From positions 186,001 through 250,000 of the forward strand of contig NZ_CAOJCN010000003.1 in the NCBI RefSeq assembly GCF_948329515.1: DNA of 64,000 bases, read 5' to 3'. Below are positions 45,164-53,388 of the stretch, one piece after another. Source of the DNA: Cohnella rhizoplanae (lineage in GTDB: Bacteria; Bacillota; Bacilli; Paenibacillales; Paenibacillaceae). Made by a program: the position numbers and the translations under genes. The notes beneath the pieces are model-generated. The model saw only the letters and a list, made by a program, of their open reading frames with translations. It had not been told where the DNA came from and searched no databases. Each line of letters begins with the position of its first letter. The stretch's first letter is position 1.

Positions 45164-46063
45164 TTAACTGTCCGCAACCGCGTGGCGCGCCCCGCCGGAA
45201 GCCGGGTCCTGCCCTTCGATGCGGTAGGACGCCCGGCCCAAAGCCATATCGCCGCGTTCCGTCGGCGCGTGGCCGTAAATATTGCGGTAGGCGCGGAAGA
45301 AGGAGGAATAATGGCCGAAGCCCGCGCTCAGGGACGCCGCGTTCGCGGTCTCGCCCTGCATCATGAGCTGCCTGGCGAGGACCACGCGTTTGTGAATCAC
45401 GTAGTTGCCTACGGTCGTGCCGGTCGCCCGCCGGAACATTTTGTTCAGATGATGCTTGCTGACGAAAAAAAGCGCGGATAGCGCGTCGAGAGAGATGTCC
45501 TCGGCGATGTGGGCGTTCAAGTAGCCGATGATCCGATCGACGGTCTGCCTGGGGCGCTGCTCGCCCTCGGCGCGGCGGATCGTGCGGCGCATATGCAGCA
45601 GCTGGGACAGCAGCGCGCCGAGCCGGATGCGCAGCGCCATGTCCCGGATGTCGGCGCTCATTCCCGTACAAGCCATCAGCTGCTCAAAGTAGTCGCGCAT
45701 GCCGAACCGGTCCGCGTCCGCGATATAAATATCCTCGGGCGCGGCCGCGTCGTGGAAGGGCGACAGCAGAAGAGGGCGCTCCTCGTCGGACAGGATGGAC
45801 GGCTCGAAGTGAACCGCGAAGCGTTCGTAAGGGCGGTCGCTCTCGACCTTGACCCCGTGGAAAACGTTGGGGGAGATCAGCAGGAGGCTATGAGGCTCGG
45901 GCACGTACTTGACGCCCTCGACAAGGTAGCTCGCTTCGCCTTCGATAAAATAATAAACCTCGTAAAAATGGTGGCAATGAAGCGCGTAGGCATCGGTTCT
46001 GCGACGATCCAGGCCGTGGTGGAACCAAATGGAATCGGTCGTGATCTGCGAGATATTCCCCAT
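45164..46063 (-). CDS. AraC-family transcriptional regulator, divergent from the isomerase/dehydrogenase operon
   Basis: The 299-residue protein starts at ATG 46063 behind AAAGGGGGGGATTAAC; a longer frame runs into the divergent promoter. A cupin ligand domain (YALHCHHFYEVYYFIEGEASYLVEG) precedes the double helix-turn-helix (about 190-285: ISLDALSALFFVSKHHLNKMFRRA, TANAASLSAGFGHYSSFFRAYR). The His-rich cupin (H-C-H-H) suggests metal-assisted sugar binding. It is the likely activator of 46215-49244. Confidence 0.9.
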   Translation of the reverse strand: MGNISQITTDSIWFHHGLDRRRTDAYALHCHHFYEVYYFIEGEASYLVEGVKYVPEPHSLLLISPNVFHGVKVESDRPYERFAVHFEPSILSDEERPLLLSPFHDAAAPEDIYIADADRFGMRDYFEQLMACTGMSADIRDMALRIRLGALLSQLLHMRRTIRRAEGEQRPRQTVDRIIGYLNAHIAEDISLDALSALFFVSKHHLNKMFRRATGTTVGNYVIHKRVVLARQLMMQGETANAASLSAGFGHYSSFFRAYRNIYGHAPTERGDMALGRASYRIEGQDPASGGARHAVADS

Positions 46064-46214
46064 GTTAATCCCCCCCTTTGTACGCCTGGCAGGATCCAAG
46101 ACCGCTATTTTCGCAATGTCTGTCGTGCTTTTCACAATGGAAGCATCCTCGCGAATCCCTATACTTAAAGGTATCACAGATCCGCCATGGATGACGAGGA
46201 GGAAGTCTGATCCG

Positions 46215-46973
46215 ATGAAGTTGGGCGCACAGCTGTACACCGTGAGAGATTATATCCAGACGGAGACGGATATCCGCAGATCGCTTGAAAAGATTGCGAA
46301 AATCGGTTACACGTCGATCCAGGTGTCCGCCATGGGGCGCATCGCCCCCGAGGTCCTGCGGAGCGTATGCGACGAGCTCGGGCTCGAGATCGCGCTGACG
46401 CATGTAAGCGTTGACAGGCTGTTGAACGATACGGATGCGCTTATCCGCGAGCACGACGTGCTGGGTTGCAAATATATCGGCCTTGGCGCGCTCCCGGACA
46501 AATACCGGACGGCGGAGTGGTACGGCTACTTCGCATCCGACTTCCGCAAAGCCGCCGCAGCGATCGCGGATGCCGGCAAGCAGTTCATGTACCACAACCA
46601 CAACTTCGAATGGCAGAAGATCGGCGGACGCAGGATGATCGAGCGCATGCTCGAGGACTTCTCGCCGCGGGAGATGGGCATCACGCTGGATACGTACTGG
46701 GTTCAGGCGGCGGGCGCCGACGTATGCGAGTGGATCGGCAAGCTGGCCGACCGCATTCACTGCGTCCACCTCAAGGATATGGACGTCCGCGGCATGGCGC
46801 CGGTCATGGCGCCTGTTCTGGCGGGCAACATGAACTTCCCCGCGATCCTTGGCGCGCTGGAGAAGGCGGGCACGACGCAGTATCTGCTCGTGGAGCAGGA
46901 CACATGCGAAGGCAGCCCGTTCGACTGCCTGGAGACGAGTTATCGCAATCTCGCGGACCTCGGGTACCGCTGA
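46215..46973 (+). CDS. Sugar phosphate isomerase/epimerase-family TIM-barrel protein
   Basis: The 252-residue protein starts at ATG 46215 with GAGGAGGAAG upstream. It opens MKLGAQLYTVRDYIQTETD and carries the likely metal site FMYHNHNFEW, ITLDTYWVQ, IHCVHLKDMD and YLLVEQDTCEG. This group includes inosose dehydratase/isomerase-like enzymes and the lyases that split 3-keto-glycosides. Followed by two Gfo/Idh/MocA genes, it could eliminate or isomerise a keto-sugar produced by them. A perfect cre-like 14-mer lies inside the gene at 46403. Confidence 0.87.
   Translation: MKLGAQLYTVRDYIQTETDIRRSLEKIAKIGYTSIQVSAMGRIAPEVLRSVCDELGLEIALTHVSVDRLLNDTDALIREHDVLGCKYIGLGALPDKYRTAEWYGYFASDFRKAAAAIADAGKQFMYHNHNFEWQKIGGRRMIERMLEDFSPREMGITLDTYWVQAAGADVCEWIGKLADRIHCVHLKDMDVRGMAPVMAPVLAGNMNFPAILGALEKAGTTQYLLVEQDTCEGSPFDCLETSYRNLADLGYR
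46403..46416 (+). promoter_or_regulatory. Intragenic cre-like sequence TGTAAGCGTTGACA
   Basis: All fixed positions of the CcpA consensus are matched, but the site lies about 190 bp inside the isomerase coding sequence. It could be a roadblock-type cre or a coincidence. Confidence 0.4.
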
Positions 46974-47004
46974 ACCTCATGGAGAACGGAAGGAGAGTCG
47001 CAGG

Positions 47005-48168
47005 ATGAAGCAGCTTAAACTTGGCATCGTCGGCATGGGCAATATGGGGTCCTCGCATGCGAAAAACCTGATCGCCGGCGCCGTGCCGGAGGTGCATCTC
47101 GCCGCCGTGGCCGAGCGGGACCCGGCGCGGCTCGCGCAGGCGAAGGCGTATCTTCCCGCGGAGGCGGCGCTGTTCGACTCGCCGGAGGCGCTCATGGACA
47201 GCGGCCTGTGCGACGCGGTGCTGATCGCGACCCCGCATTACGAGCATCCGGAGCTCGCGATCAAGGCCTTCGAGCGCGGACTGCACGTCCTCTGCGAGAA
47301 GCCGGCCGGCGTGTACGCGAAGCAGGTGCGGGAAATGAACGAGCGGGCTGCCGCGAGCGGCGTCGTGTTCGCGATGATGTTCAACCAGCGGACGAACCCG
47401 GTCTACCGCAAGATGCACGAGCTGGTGCAGGGCGGCGAGCTCGGCGCGATCAAGCGCGTGAACTGGATCATCACGGATTGGTACCGGACGCAGACTTATT
47501 ACGATTCGGGCAGCTGGCGCGCGACCTGGGCCGGAGAGGGCGGCGGCGTGCTGCTGAACCAGTGCCCGCACAACCTGGACCTGCTGCAGTGGATCTGCGG
47601 CATGCCGAGCCGCGTGCGCGCCTTCTGCCATAACGGCAAGTGGCATGACATCGAGGTCGAGGACGACGTTACCGCCTATCTCGAATTCGAGAACGGCGCG
47701 ACGGGCGTATTCGTGACGAGCACGGCGGATTGTCCCGGCACGAACCGGCTCGAGATCACGCTCGAGTGGGGCAAGCTCGTATGCGAGCACGACAAGCTCA
47801 CGCTATACAAGCTTGACCGGAACGAGCGCGAGTTCTGCTACGACAAGACCGTGGGCGGCTTCGAACGCCCGTCTTCTACCGCGCAGGCGATCGAGACGGA
47901 GGGAGAGAATCCCCAGCACAACGGCGTCATCGCCGCCTTCGCCGGACATATCCTGAGCGGCGCGCCGCTCACGGCGGACGGGGCGGAAGGCATCCGCAGC
48001 CTGACGCTGTCCAACGCGATGCATCTGTCCAGCTGGCTGGAGCGCACGGTCGACATGCCGCCGGACGAGGAGCTGTTCCTCGCCGAGCTGAACAAGCGTG
48101 CCGCCGCGTCCAGGCATAAGACGGGGACCGGAGCGGTATTCAGCACCGAAGGGAGCTACGGGACTTGA
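47005..48168 (+). CDS. Gfo/Idh/MocA-family oxidoreductase (first of pair)
   Basis: The 387-residue protein starts at ATG 47005 after GGAAGGAGAG. N-terminal Rossmann fold LKLGIVGMGNMGSSHAKNL, catalytic lysine block VLCEKPAGVYAKQVREM near residue 100, and the substrate-site segment GGGVLLNQCPHNLDLLQWICG. NWIITDWYRTQTYYDSGSW is characteristic of the subgroup acting on inositols or glycosides. It follows the isomerase by 31 bp and overlaps the next gene. Exact sugar unknown. Confidence 0.9.
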   Translation: MKQLKLGIVGMGNMGSSHAKNLIAGAVPEVHLAAVAERDPARLAQAKAYLPAEAALFDSPEALMDSGLCDAVLIATPHYEHPELAIKAFERGLHVLCEKPAGVYAKQVREMNERAAASGVVFAMMFNQRTNPVYRKMHELVQGGELGAIKRVNWIITDWYRTQTYYDSGSWRATWAGEGGGVLLNQCPHNLDLLQWICGMPSRVRAFCHNGKWHDIEVEDDVTAYLEFENGATGVFVTSTADCPGTNRLEITLEWGKLVCEHDKLTLYKLDRNEREFCYDKTVGGFERPSSTAQAIETEGENPQHNGVIAAFAGHILSGAPLTADGAEGIRSLTLSNAMHLSSWLERTVDMPPDEELFLAELNKRAAASRHKTGTGAVFSTEGSYGT

Positions 48169-49244
48169 GCGATATGCAGAAAAACGACGGCATGAACTAT
48201 GCGCCGAAGGGCAAGCCGAGTCCGGTGGTCGCGGCCGGGGAATTCGCGTTCGCGGCGATCGCGCTCGATCACGGCCATATCTATGGGATGGCCAACGGCC
48301 TCACGGAGGCCGGCGCGACGCTCAAGTGGGTATACGACCGAGACCGCGGGAAGGCGGAGGCTTTCGCCAAGGCCTTTCCGGGCGTCCGGATCGCGGCGAG
48401 CGAGGACGATATTATGGGCGATCCGGAGATTCGGCTCGTCGCGGCCGCGGCGGTCCCGTCCGAGCGATGCGGATTGGGGCTGCGCGTCATGGACGCGGGC
48501 AAGGATTATTTTACCGACAAGGCGCCCTTCACGACGCTCGGCCAGCTCGCGTCCGCCCGCCGCAAGGCGGCGGAGACCGGAAGGAAGTACATGGTGTACT
48601 ACAGCGAGCGCATTCACGTCGAGTCGGCCGTTTATGCCGGGCAGCTCATCCAAGAGGGCGCCATCGGGCGCGTCCTGCAGGTGATCGGACTCGGGCCGCA
48701 CCGGCTTAACGCGCCTTCGCGGCCGGATTGGTTTTTCCGCAAGGAAAAGTACGGCGGCATTCTGTGCGATATCGGGAGCCATCAGATCGAGCAGTTTCTG
48801 TACTATGCCGGCTGCTCGGACGCCCAAGTATTGCACAGCAAGGTCGCCAACTATGCGAACCCGGATTACCCGGAGCTGGAGGATTTCGGTGACGCGACGC
48901 TCGCAGGGGATAACAGGGCTACGCAATATTTCCGCGTAGACTGGCTGACGCCGGACGGCCTCAGCACCTGGGGAGACGGCAGAACGACGATCCTTGGTAC
49001 CGAGGGCTATATCGAGCTGCGCAAATACGTCGACATCGCCCGCGATCGCACCGGAGATCATGTGTATCTGGTCAATCGGGCCGGGGAGTTTCACGAGGAA
49101 GTGCAAGGCAAGGTCGGGTTTCCGTTTTTCGGCGACCTGATCCTCGATTGCATGCACCGCACGGAGCGGGCCATGACGCAGGCGCATGCCTTCAAGGCTG
49201 CCGAGCTCTGCCTGCTCGCGCAGGAGAAAGCCATCCGTCTCTGA
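48165..49244 (+). CDS. Gfo/Idh/MocA-family oxidoreductase (second of pair)
   Basis: The 359-residue protein probably starts at TTG 48165, overlapping the previous stop, with GAAGGGAG nine bases upstream; ATG 48174 is too far from it. The Rossmann glycine motif is unusual (IALDHGHIYGMANGL), showing His-Gly-His in place of GxGxxG, a variant seen in the related trehalose/glycoside-type subgroup. The equivalent of the catalytic lysine is in DKAPFTTLGQ, and GGILCDIGSHQIEQFLYYAG is the substrate motif. It may work on the same glycoside as its partner, one oxidising and one reducing the ring. Confidence 0.85.
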   Translation: MSDMQKNDGMNYAPKGKPSPVVAAGEFAFAAIALDHGHIYGMANGLTEAGATLKWVYDRDRGKAEAFAKAFPGVRIAASEDDIMGDPEIRLVAAAAVPSERCGLGLRVMDAGKDYFTDKAPFTTLGQLASARRKAAETGRKYMVYYSERIHVESAVYAGQLIQEGAIGRVLQVIGLGPHRLNAPSRPDWFFRKEKYGGILCDIGSHQIEQFLYYAGCSDAQVLHSKVANYANPDYPELEDFGDATLAGDNRATQYFRVDWLTPDGLSTWGDGRTTILGTEGYIELRKYVDIARDRTGDHVYLVNRAGEFHEEVQGKVGFPFFGDLILDCMHRTERAMTQAHAFKAAELCLLAQEKAIRL

Positions 49245-49292
49245 ATCCGCCACCCCTCTCAGCCGCATGAATGCGAGCTTGCTCGAATCGAA

Positions 49293-49335
49293 GAAGCGGT
49301 CCGCCCCGTCCCTGGGGAGCGGGCCGCTTCCTTTT
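49293..49335 (+). terminator. Rho-independent terminator of the isomerase/dehydrogenase operon
   Basis: GAAGCGGTCCGCCCC pairs with GGGGAGCGGGCCGCTTC (few mismatches), followed by TTTT. Confidence 0.85.
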
Positions 49336-49349
49336 GCGAATAAACGCCC

Positions 49350-49721
49350 TTACACGATCACGAATCCGGCAGGCAAGCAGCCCGTGCGGCGAATCATCTG
49401 TACCTGCCACGGCTTCAGGCAATAGCTGGAGATGATCAACGACCCGGGCCCTTGACCGCCGAACAAGGCGTTCAGGTTCCGGATGTTCGTCGTGCCGCGA
49501 TAGATGCGGTAGCGCCCCTGGAAGTTCGCTTGGCTGAATAGCACCAGCGTCCCTTCCCGGCTCGGAGAATAAAAGCGAAGGCTTCCTAGCCGGCTGTAAA
49601 GGCGGTCCAGATTGCGGAGCGCGCGGTTGCCGCGCCACACGTACCGCTTGCCGCAATCATTTTCGTCTCGATACAGGTACAGTCTCGGGTAGACCTGCGC
49701 ATGGGAGAGCGTTGCGCGCAT
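49350..49721 (-). CDS. Small beta/gamma-crystallin-like protein
   Basis: The 123-residue protein starts at ATG 49721, chosen because AAAGGAGGTG, an ideal ribosome binding site, lies just ahead; the longer frame to 49748 would place this site inside the coding region. It contains two Greek-key-like halves, LYLYRDENDCGKRYVWRG and LVLFSQANFQGRYRIYRGT, each resembling the crystallin pattern Y/F-x-x-x-x-F/C-x-G, with SLIISSY as the closing strand. No signal peptide. It resembles small spore or stress crystallins, but no function can be named. It is convergent with the operon ending at 49244. Confidence 0.7.
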   Translation of the reverse strand: MRATLSHAQVYPRLYLYRDENDCGKRYVWRGNRALRNLDRLYSRLGSLRFYSPSREGTLVLFSQANFQGRYRIYRGTTNIRNLNALFGGQGPGSLIISSYCLKPWQVQMIRRTGCLPAGFVIV

Positions 49722-49822
49722 CGGCGTGTCCACCTCCTTTCTATACATAGGATATGGCGACTGAGGACAGGCCGACTGGGGAGGAGCGCCACTCCGAATG
49801 CCTCTTTTTCACTGAATAATGC

Positions 49823-49852
49823 TTGACAGTGCGCTATAAATCAAACTAATAT
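49823..49852 (+). promoter_or_regulatory. Sigma-A promoter for the LysR-type regulator
   Basis: A perfect TTGACA (49823-49828), an 18-bp spacer and TAATAT (49847-49852) precede the regulator start by 37 bp. Confidence 0.7.
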
Positions 49853-49888
49853 TACCTGCAAACACGGAATAATAAGGAGGGATATGAT

Positions 49889-50794
49889 TTGAATATCGAA
49901 AATATCGAAGCCTTCGTCCATGTGCTCCATTACGGCAGCTTCAACAAGGCGGCGGAAGCGCTTTTTCTGTCGCAGCCTTCCGTCACGGCGCGGATTCAGT
50001 CGCTCGAACGGGAGCTGGACTGCCAGCTGTTCGACCGCGTCGGCAAGCAGGTAATCTTGACGAACAAAGGCAAGCTGTTCAGACCCTACGCGGAGCAGCT
50101 CCTCGACACGTACCGCAAAGGCAAGCAGCAGGTCCGTCAGACGCAAGCCGCCAAGGAAGAGGTGCGGATCGGCTGCACCGTGTCCGCCGCCCAATATTTG
50201 CTGCCGCTCATCCTGCCCGAGTTCCGGCGCCGCCACCCGTCGCTCCGCCTCAAGCTGACGACCGCCACGTCGGAGGATATCGGCGCCCGCGTGCTGGCGC
50301 GCGAGCTCGACATCGGCTTCGTGCGCAAATTCAATCATCCCGGCCTGAATTCCGCCGTCCTGTACGAGGATCCGATCCGGCTTTACGTTCAGCGGGAGCA
50401 CGCGCTCGCGTCGAATCCGCATCCGCGGATCGAGGACCTCGCCGGGGAACCGCTCCTCTTCTTCGAGTGCGGCGCGCTCGATTGGCTGCGCATCCACCGC
50501 GTGTTCGAGAGCCAAGGCTTGCTGCCCAATCTCATCCTGCAGACGGACAACGCGGAGACGGCCAAGCGTCTGCTCTTGCAGCAGGAAGGCATCTGCTTCC
50601 TGCCGGGGATGAGCGTACGCCGCGAAGAAGCGGAGGGCACGCTGGTGCCGATCCATTTCCCCGAGACGTCGGGCATCGGTCTCATGACCAGCCTGATCAA
50701 CGGGCAAGGGGAGAACGAGGCATTCGCGCGCTCGCTCAAGGAGATCGCCGCGCGCGTGCTGGCGGGCAAAGAATCGGCATATCGGATTGTGTGA
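49889..50794 (+). CDS. LysR-family regulator of the S-modified cysteine salvage cluster (AscR/YtlI-like)
   Basis: The 301-residue protein begins at TTG 49889, eight bases after AAGGAGG. Residues 1-60 are the LysR winged helix (NIENIEAFVHVLHYGSFNKAAEALFLSQPSVTARI) and the rest is a periplasmic-binding-protein-like effector domain. It is located just upstream of, and co-directional with, a cystine-type ABC importer and sna/cmo-like enzymes. In B. subtilis YtlI/AscR activates the equivalent ytmI operon; the same role is inferred here. Confidence 0.88.
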   Translation: MNIENIEAFVHVLHYGSFNKAAEALFLSQPSVTARIQSLERELDCQLFDRVGKQVILTNKGKLFRPYAEQLLDTYRKGKQQVRQTQAAKEEVRIGCTVSAAQYLLPLILPEFRRRHPSLRLKLTTATSEDIGARVLARELDIGFVRKFNHPGLNSAVLYEDPIRLYVQREHALASNPHPRIEDLAGEPLLFFECGALDWLRIHRVFESQGLLPNLILQTDNAETAKRLLLQQEGICFLPGMSVRREEAEGTLVPIHFPETSGIGLMTSLINGQGENEAFARSLKEIAARVLAGKESAYRIV

Positions 50795-50827
50795 TCCACA
50801 TATAGAACTTATCTATTAGAAATCGTA

Positions 50828-50856
50828 TTGACGCGCTTCCGCCAAGCGTGTAGATT
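50828..50856 (+). promoter_or_regulatory. Sigma-A promoter of the cysteine-salvage operon
   Basis: TTGACG, a 17-bp spacer and TAGATT lie about 130 bp upstream of the binding-protein gene, in the gap after the LysR gene. Confidence 0.65.
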
Positions 50857-50865
50857 AATGACCAT

Positions 50866-50894
50866 ATAATCCTTACTAAACGGGTAAGAATTAT
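50866..50894. promoter_or_regulatory. Inverted repeat ATAATCCTTAC-N7-GTAAGAATTAT in the operon leader
   Basis: The 11-bp arms are complementary at 10 positions. It begins about 10 bp after the -10 box, so it would cover the transcription start, suiting a repressor such as CymR or a regulator-bound operator; it could also form an RNA hairpin. Confidence 0.55.
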
Positions 50895-50983
50895 AAGTTA
50901 TCGAAAAAGCAAGGCATCGACCCGACATCCGGAGATCGCCGCTGCATTCATCTAAGCAGGATAAAAAGGGCGGAGGAATCGGT

Positions 50984-51877
50984 ATGAAAAGAAAAGTATG
51001 GTCCGGTGCGGCAAGCATCGTATTGACGGCAACGGTGGCGGTGACGGCCGGGTGCGGCAACAACAACAACAACAACGAAAATGGGGCTGCGGCGGCGACC
51101 GCATCGGCTCCTGCAACTACATCGGCAGCTTCGCAAGCGAGCGCGTCCCCGGCCGGCGAGGTCAAGAAGATCGTCGTCGGGACGGGTACGCAGTTCCCGC
51201 AAGTGGCGTTCCTGGACGACAAAGGGAAGCTGACGGGGTTCGACGTCGAACTCGTGAAGAAAATCGACGAGCGGCTGCCAGGCTACGAATTCGAGCTGCA
51301 GACGATGGACTTCGGCAACCTCCTGCTGAGCCTCGAGACCAAGAAAATCGACTTCGTCGCCCACGAGATGGAGAAAAATCCGGAGCGCGAAGAAAAATAC
51401 CTGTTCAACAAAGAGCCGTACGCGCACTGGCGCAACAAGATCATCGTCGCGAAGGACAACGACACGATCAAGTCGCTCGACGATCTCGCGGGCAAAAAGG
51501 TGCTGACGGGCGCGACGAGCGCCGAAGCGCAGATCCTCGAAAACTATAACAAAGACCACGACAAGAAAATCAATATTATCTATCAGAACGGCGCCGCGAA
51601 CGATACCGTGAGCCAGATTTCCACGGGCCGCGTGGACGCGACGCTCGGCGCGGACTTCTCCCTTTCCCTTATCGATCCCCAAGGCAAGCTCAAGACGGTC
51701 GGCGACGACCTCAGCGAAGCCGACATCCTGTTCGTCTTCCGCAAGGGCGAGGCCGATTCCCAGCAGCTGGCCGACGACATCGACGTCGCGATCAAGGAAC
51801 TGAAGGCAGACGGCACGCTCGGCAATCTCAGCAAAGAATGGCTCGGGCAAGACTTCACGGCCGACATCGCCAAATAG
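50984..51877 (+). CDS. Amino-acid-type ABC transporter substrate-binding lipoprotein (TcyJ/TcyK-like)
   Basis: The 297-residue protein has a lipoprotein leader with lipobox VTAGC at residue 24, an Asn/Ala/Ser linker, and a family-3 amino-acid-binding fold (VVGTGTQFPQVAFLDDKGKLTGFDVELV, KIDFVAHEM, FNKEPYA). It should bind cystine or S-modified cysteine conjugates outside the cell for TcyL/M/N-like components. B. subtilis has two such binding proteins; here there is one. Confidence 0.9.
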   Translation: MKRKVWSGAASIVLTATVAVTAGCGNNNNNNENGAAAATASAPATTSAASQASASPAGEVKKIVVGTGTQFPQVAFLDDKGKLTGFDVELVKKIDERLPGYEFELQTMDFGNLLLSLETKKIDFVAHEMEKNPEREEKYLFNKEPYAHWRNKIIVAKDNDTIKSLDDLAGKKVLTGATSAEAQILENYNKDHDKKINIIYQNGAANDTVSQISTGRVDATLGADFSLSLIDPQGKLKTVGDDLSEADILFVFRKGEADSQQLADDIDVAIKELKADGTLGNLSKEWLGQDFTADIAK

Positions 51878-51898
51878 CGTCAGAGAGGGTGAACGCAC

Positions 51899-52681
51899 AT
51901 GGGCGCATCAGTCGATGTCTCCTATGTATTCGAGTATTTCGTCCGGCTGCTGCCTTCCGTGGGAATCACGCTCGAGATCGTCGCGCTCTCGCTCCTGATC
52001 GGATCGGCGGTCGGCATGCTCGTCGCCCTGCCCCGTCTGTATCGGATTCCCGTCCTGCAGCGCCTGTCCCAGGTCTATGTCTCGTTCTTCAGAGGGACGC
52101 CGCTGCTCATCCAGCTGTTCCTGATTTACTACGGACTGCCCGAGCTGCTCAAGCTGGTCCACGCGGACGTCTCCCGGACGCCGGTGCTCGTGTTCGTCGT
52201 CGCGGCGTACGCGCTGCACAGCGGCGCCTTCATCTCGGAGGCGATCCGGGCCGCCGTAGGGGCGGTCGACCGCGGCCAGGTCGAGGCGGGCTACGCGATC
52301 GGGATGACGGGCTTCCAGGCGTTTCGCCGCATCGTGCTGCCGCAGGCGATCGCCGTGGCCATGCCCGTATTCGGCAACCTGGTCATCGCCAACCTGAAGG
52401 ACACGTCGCTGGCGTTTTCCCTTGGCATCATGGAGCTTACGGGCAAGGCGCAGACGCTGCCGACCATGTCCCAACGCTTTTTCGAATCCTACTTGGCGCT
52501 CGCGCTGCTGTACTTCATCCTCAGCTTCATCCTGCAGAAGGGCCTCTACCGGCTGGAGCGGCGCTTGCTCCGGCATGAGCCGGCGGACGGATCGGCTTCG
52601 TCGCCTGCGAAGGGCAGGCGCGCCAGGCGCCGGGAGGCGGCCGCAAGGCTTAATCTGACCGAAGAGGGGGCGCTGCGATGA
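51899..52681 (+). CDS. Amino-acid ABC transporter permease (TcyL-like)
   Basis: The 260-residue protein has about five membrane helices and the HAAT-family loop SFFRGTPLLIQLFLIYYG, with the EAA segment AGYAIGMTGFQAFRRIVLPQAI. Its Arg-rich C-terminus (about residues 230-250) is unusual. It overlaps the second permease by 4 bp and follows the binding protein by 21 bp. Confidence 0.92.
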   Translation: MGASVDVSYVFEYFVRLLPSVGITLEIVALSLLIGSAVGMLVALPRLYRIPVLQRLSQVYVSFFRGTPLLIQLFLIYYGLPELLKLVHADVSRTPVLVFVVAAYALHSGAFISEAIRAAVGAVDRGQVEAGYAIGMTGFQAFRRIVLPQAIAVAMPVFGNLVIANLKDTSLAFSLGIMELTGKAQTLPTMSQRFFESYLALALLYFILSFILQKGLYRLERRLLRHEPADGSASSPAKGRRARRREAAARLNLTEEGALR

Positions 52682-53388
52682 AGCTCGACCCGGCATTCAT
52701 CTGGGAGGCGTTCGTCAAGCTGCTGTCCGCGATCCCGACGACGCTCGAGATCACCGTCGTGTCGGTCGGCTGCGGCTTCATCATCGGCATCGTCACCGCG
52801 CTGTCGCGGATCTATCGGGTGCCCGTCCTGCGGGAACTCTCCTCCGCATACGTCACCTTCGTCCGCGGGACGCCGATGCTCACGCACCTGCTGATCGTCA
52901 TGTTCGGACTGCCGATCGCCATCGACGCGCTCTCCGAGGCGCTCGGGCTCTCCTTCCGCTCCGTACAGGTACCGATGATCGGCTTCGCCTACGTCGCCTT
53001 CTCGCTCACGGCCGGCGCCTATATGTCCGAGGTCGTCCGTTCGGGGCTGCTCGCCGTCAACCGGGGGCAGATCGAAGCCGCGTACGCGGTCGGCATGACG
53101 ACTTGGCAGGCGCTGCGCCGCATCGTGTTCCCCCAGGCGTTCGCGGCCGCGCTGCCCAACCTGTCCAATTCCGTGATCGGCATGCTCCACGGCTCGACGC
53201 TCGCGTTCACGGCCTCGGTCGTCGAGATCAACGCCAAGGCGCAGATCGTCGCCTCTACCAATTGGAAGTTTTTCGAATCGTATATCGCGGCCGCGCTGAT
53301 CTTCTGGGGACTAACGATCGTCATCGAGCGATTGACGGCGCTATTGGAGAAGCGCGTCGCCCGCTATGACAGAGGAGGGGTCGCATGA
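52678..53388 (+). CDS. Amino-acid ABC transporter permease (TcyM-like)
   Basis: The 236-residue partner permease has five membrane helices, TFVRGTPMLTHLLIVMFG and the EAA loop AAYAVGMTTWQALRRIVFPQAF. It starts at the ATG overlapping the upstream stop and overlaps the ATPase start by 4 bp, so all three transport genes are translationally coupled. Confidence 0.93.
   Translation: MKLDPAFIWEAFVKLLSAIPTTLEITVVSVGCGFIIGIVTALSRIYRVPVLRELSSAYVTFVRGTPMLTHLLIVMFGLPIAIDALSEALGLSFRSVQVPMIGFAYVAFSLTAGAYMSEVVRSGLLAVNRGQIEAAYAVGMTTWQALRRIVFPQAFAAALPNLSNSVIGMLHGSTLAFTASVVEINAKAQIVASTNWKFFESYIAAALIFWGLTIVIERLTALLEKRVARYDRGGVA

Noticed and set aside
49722..49748. N-terminal extension of the crystallin-like gene
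   Set aside because: The perfect AAAGGAGGTG lies inside the extension and points to the ATG at 49721.
51908..52696. 262-codon minus-strand frame opposite the TcyL-like permease
   Set aside because: Antisense to a clear ABC permease with overlapping, coupled neighbours.
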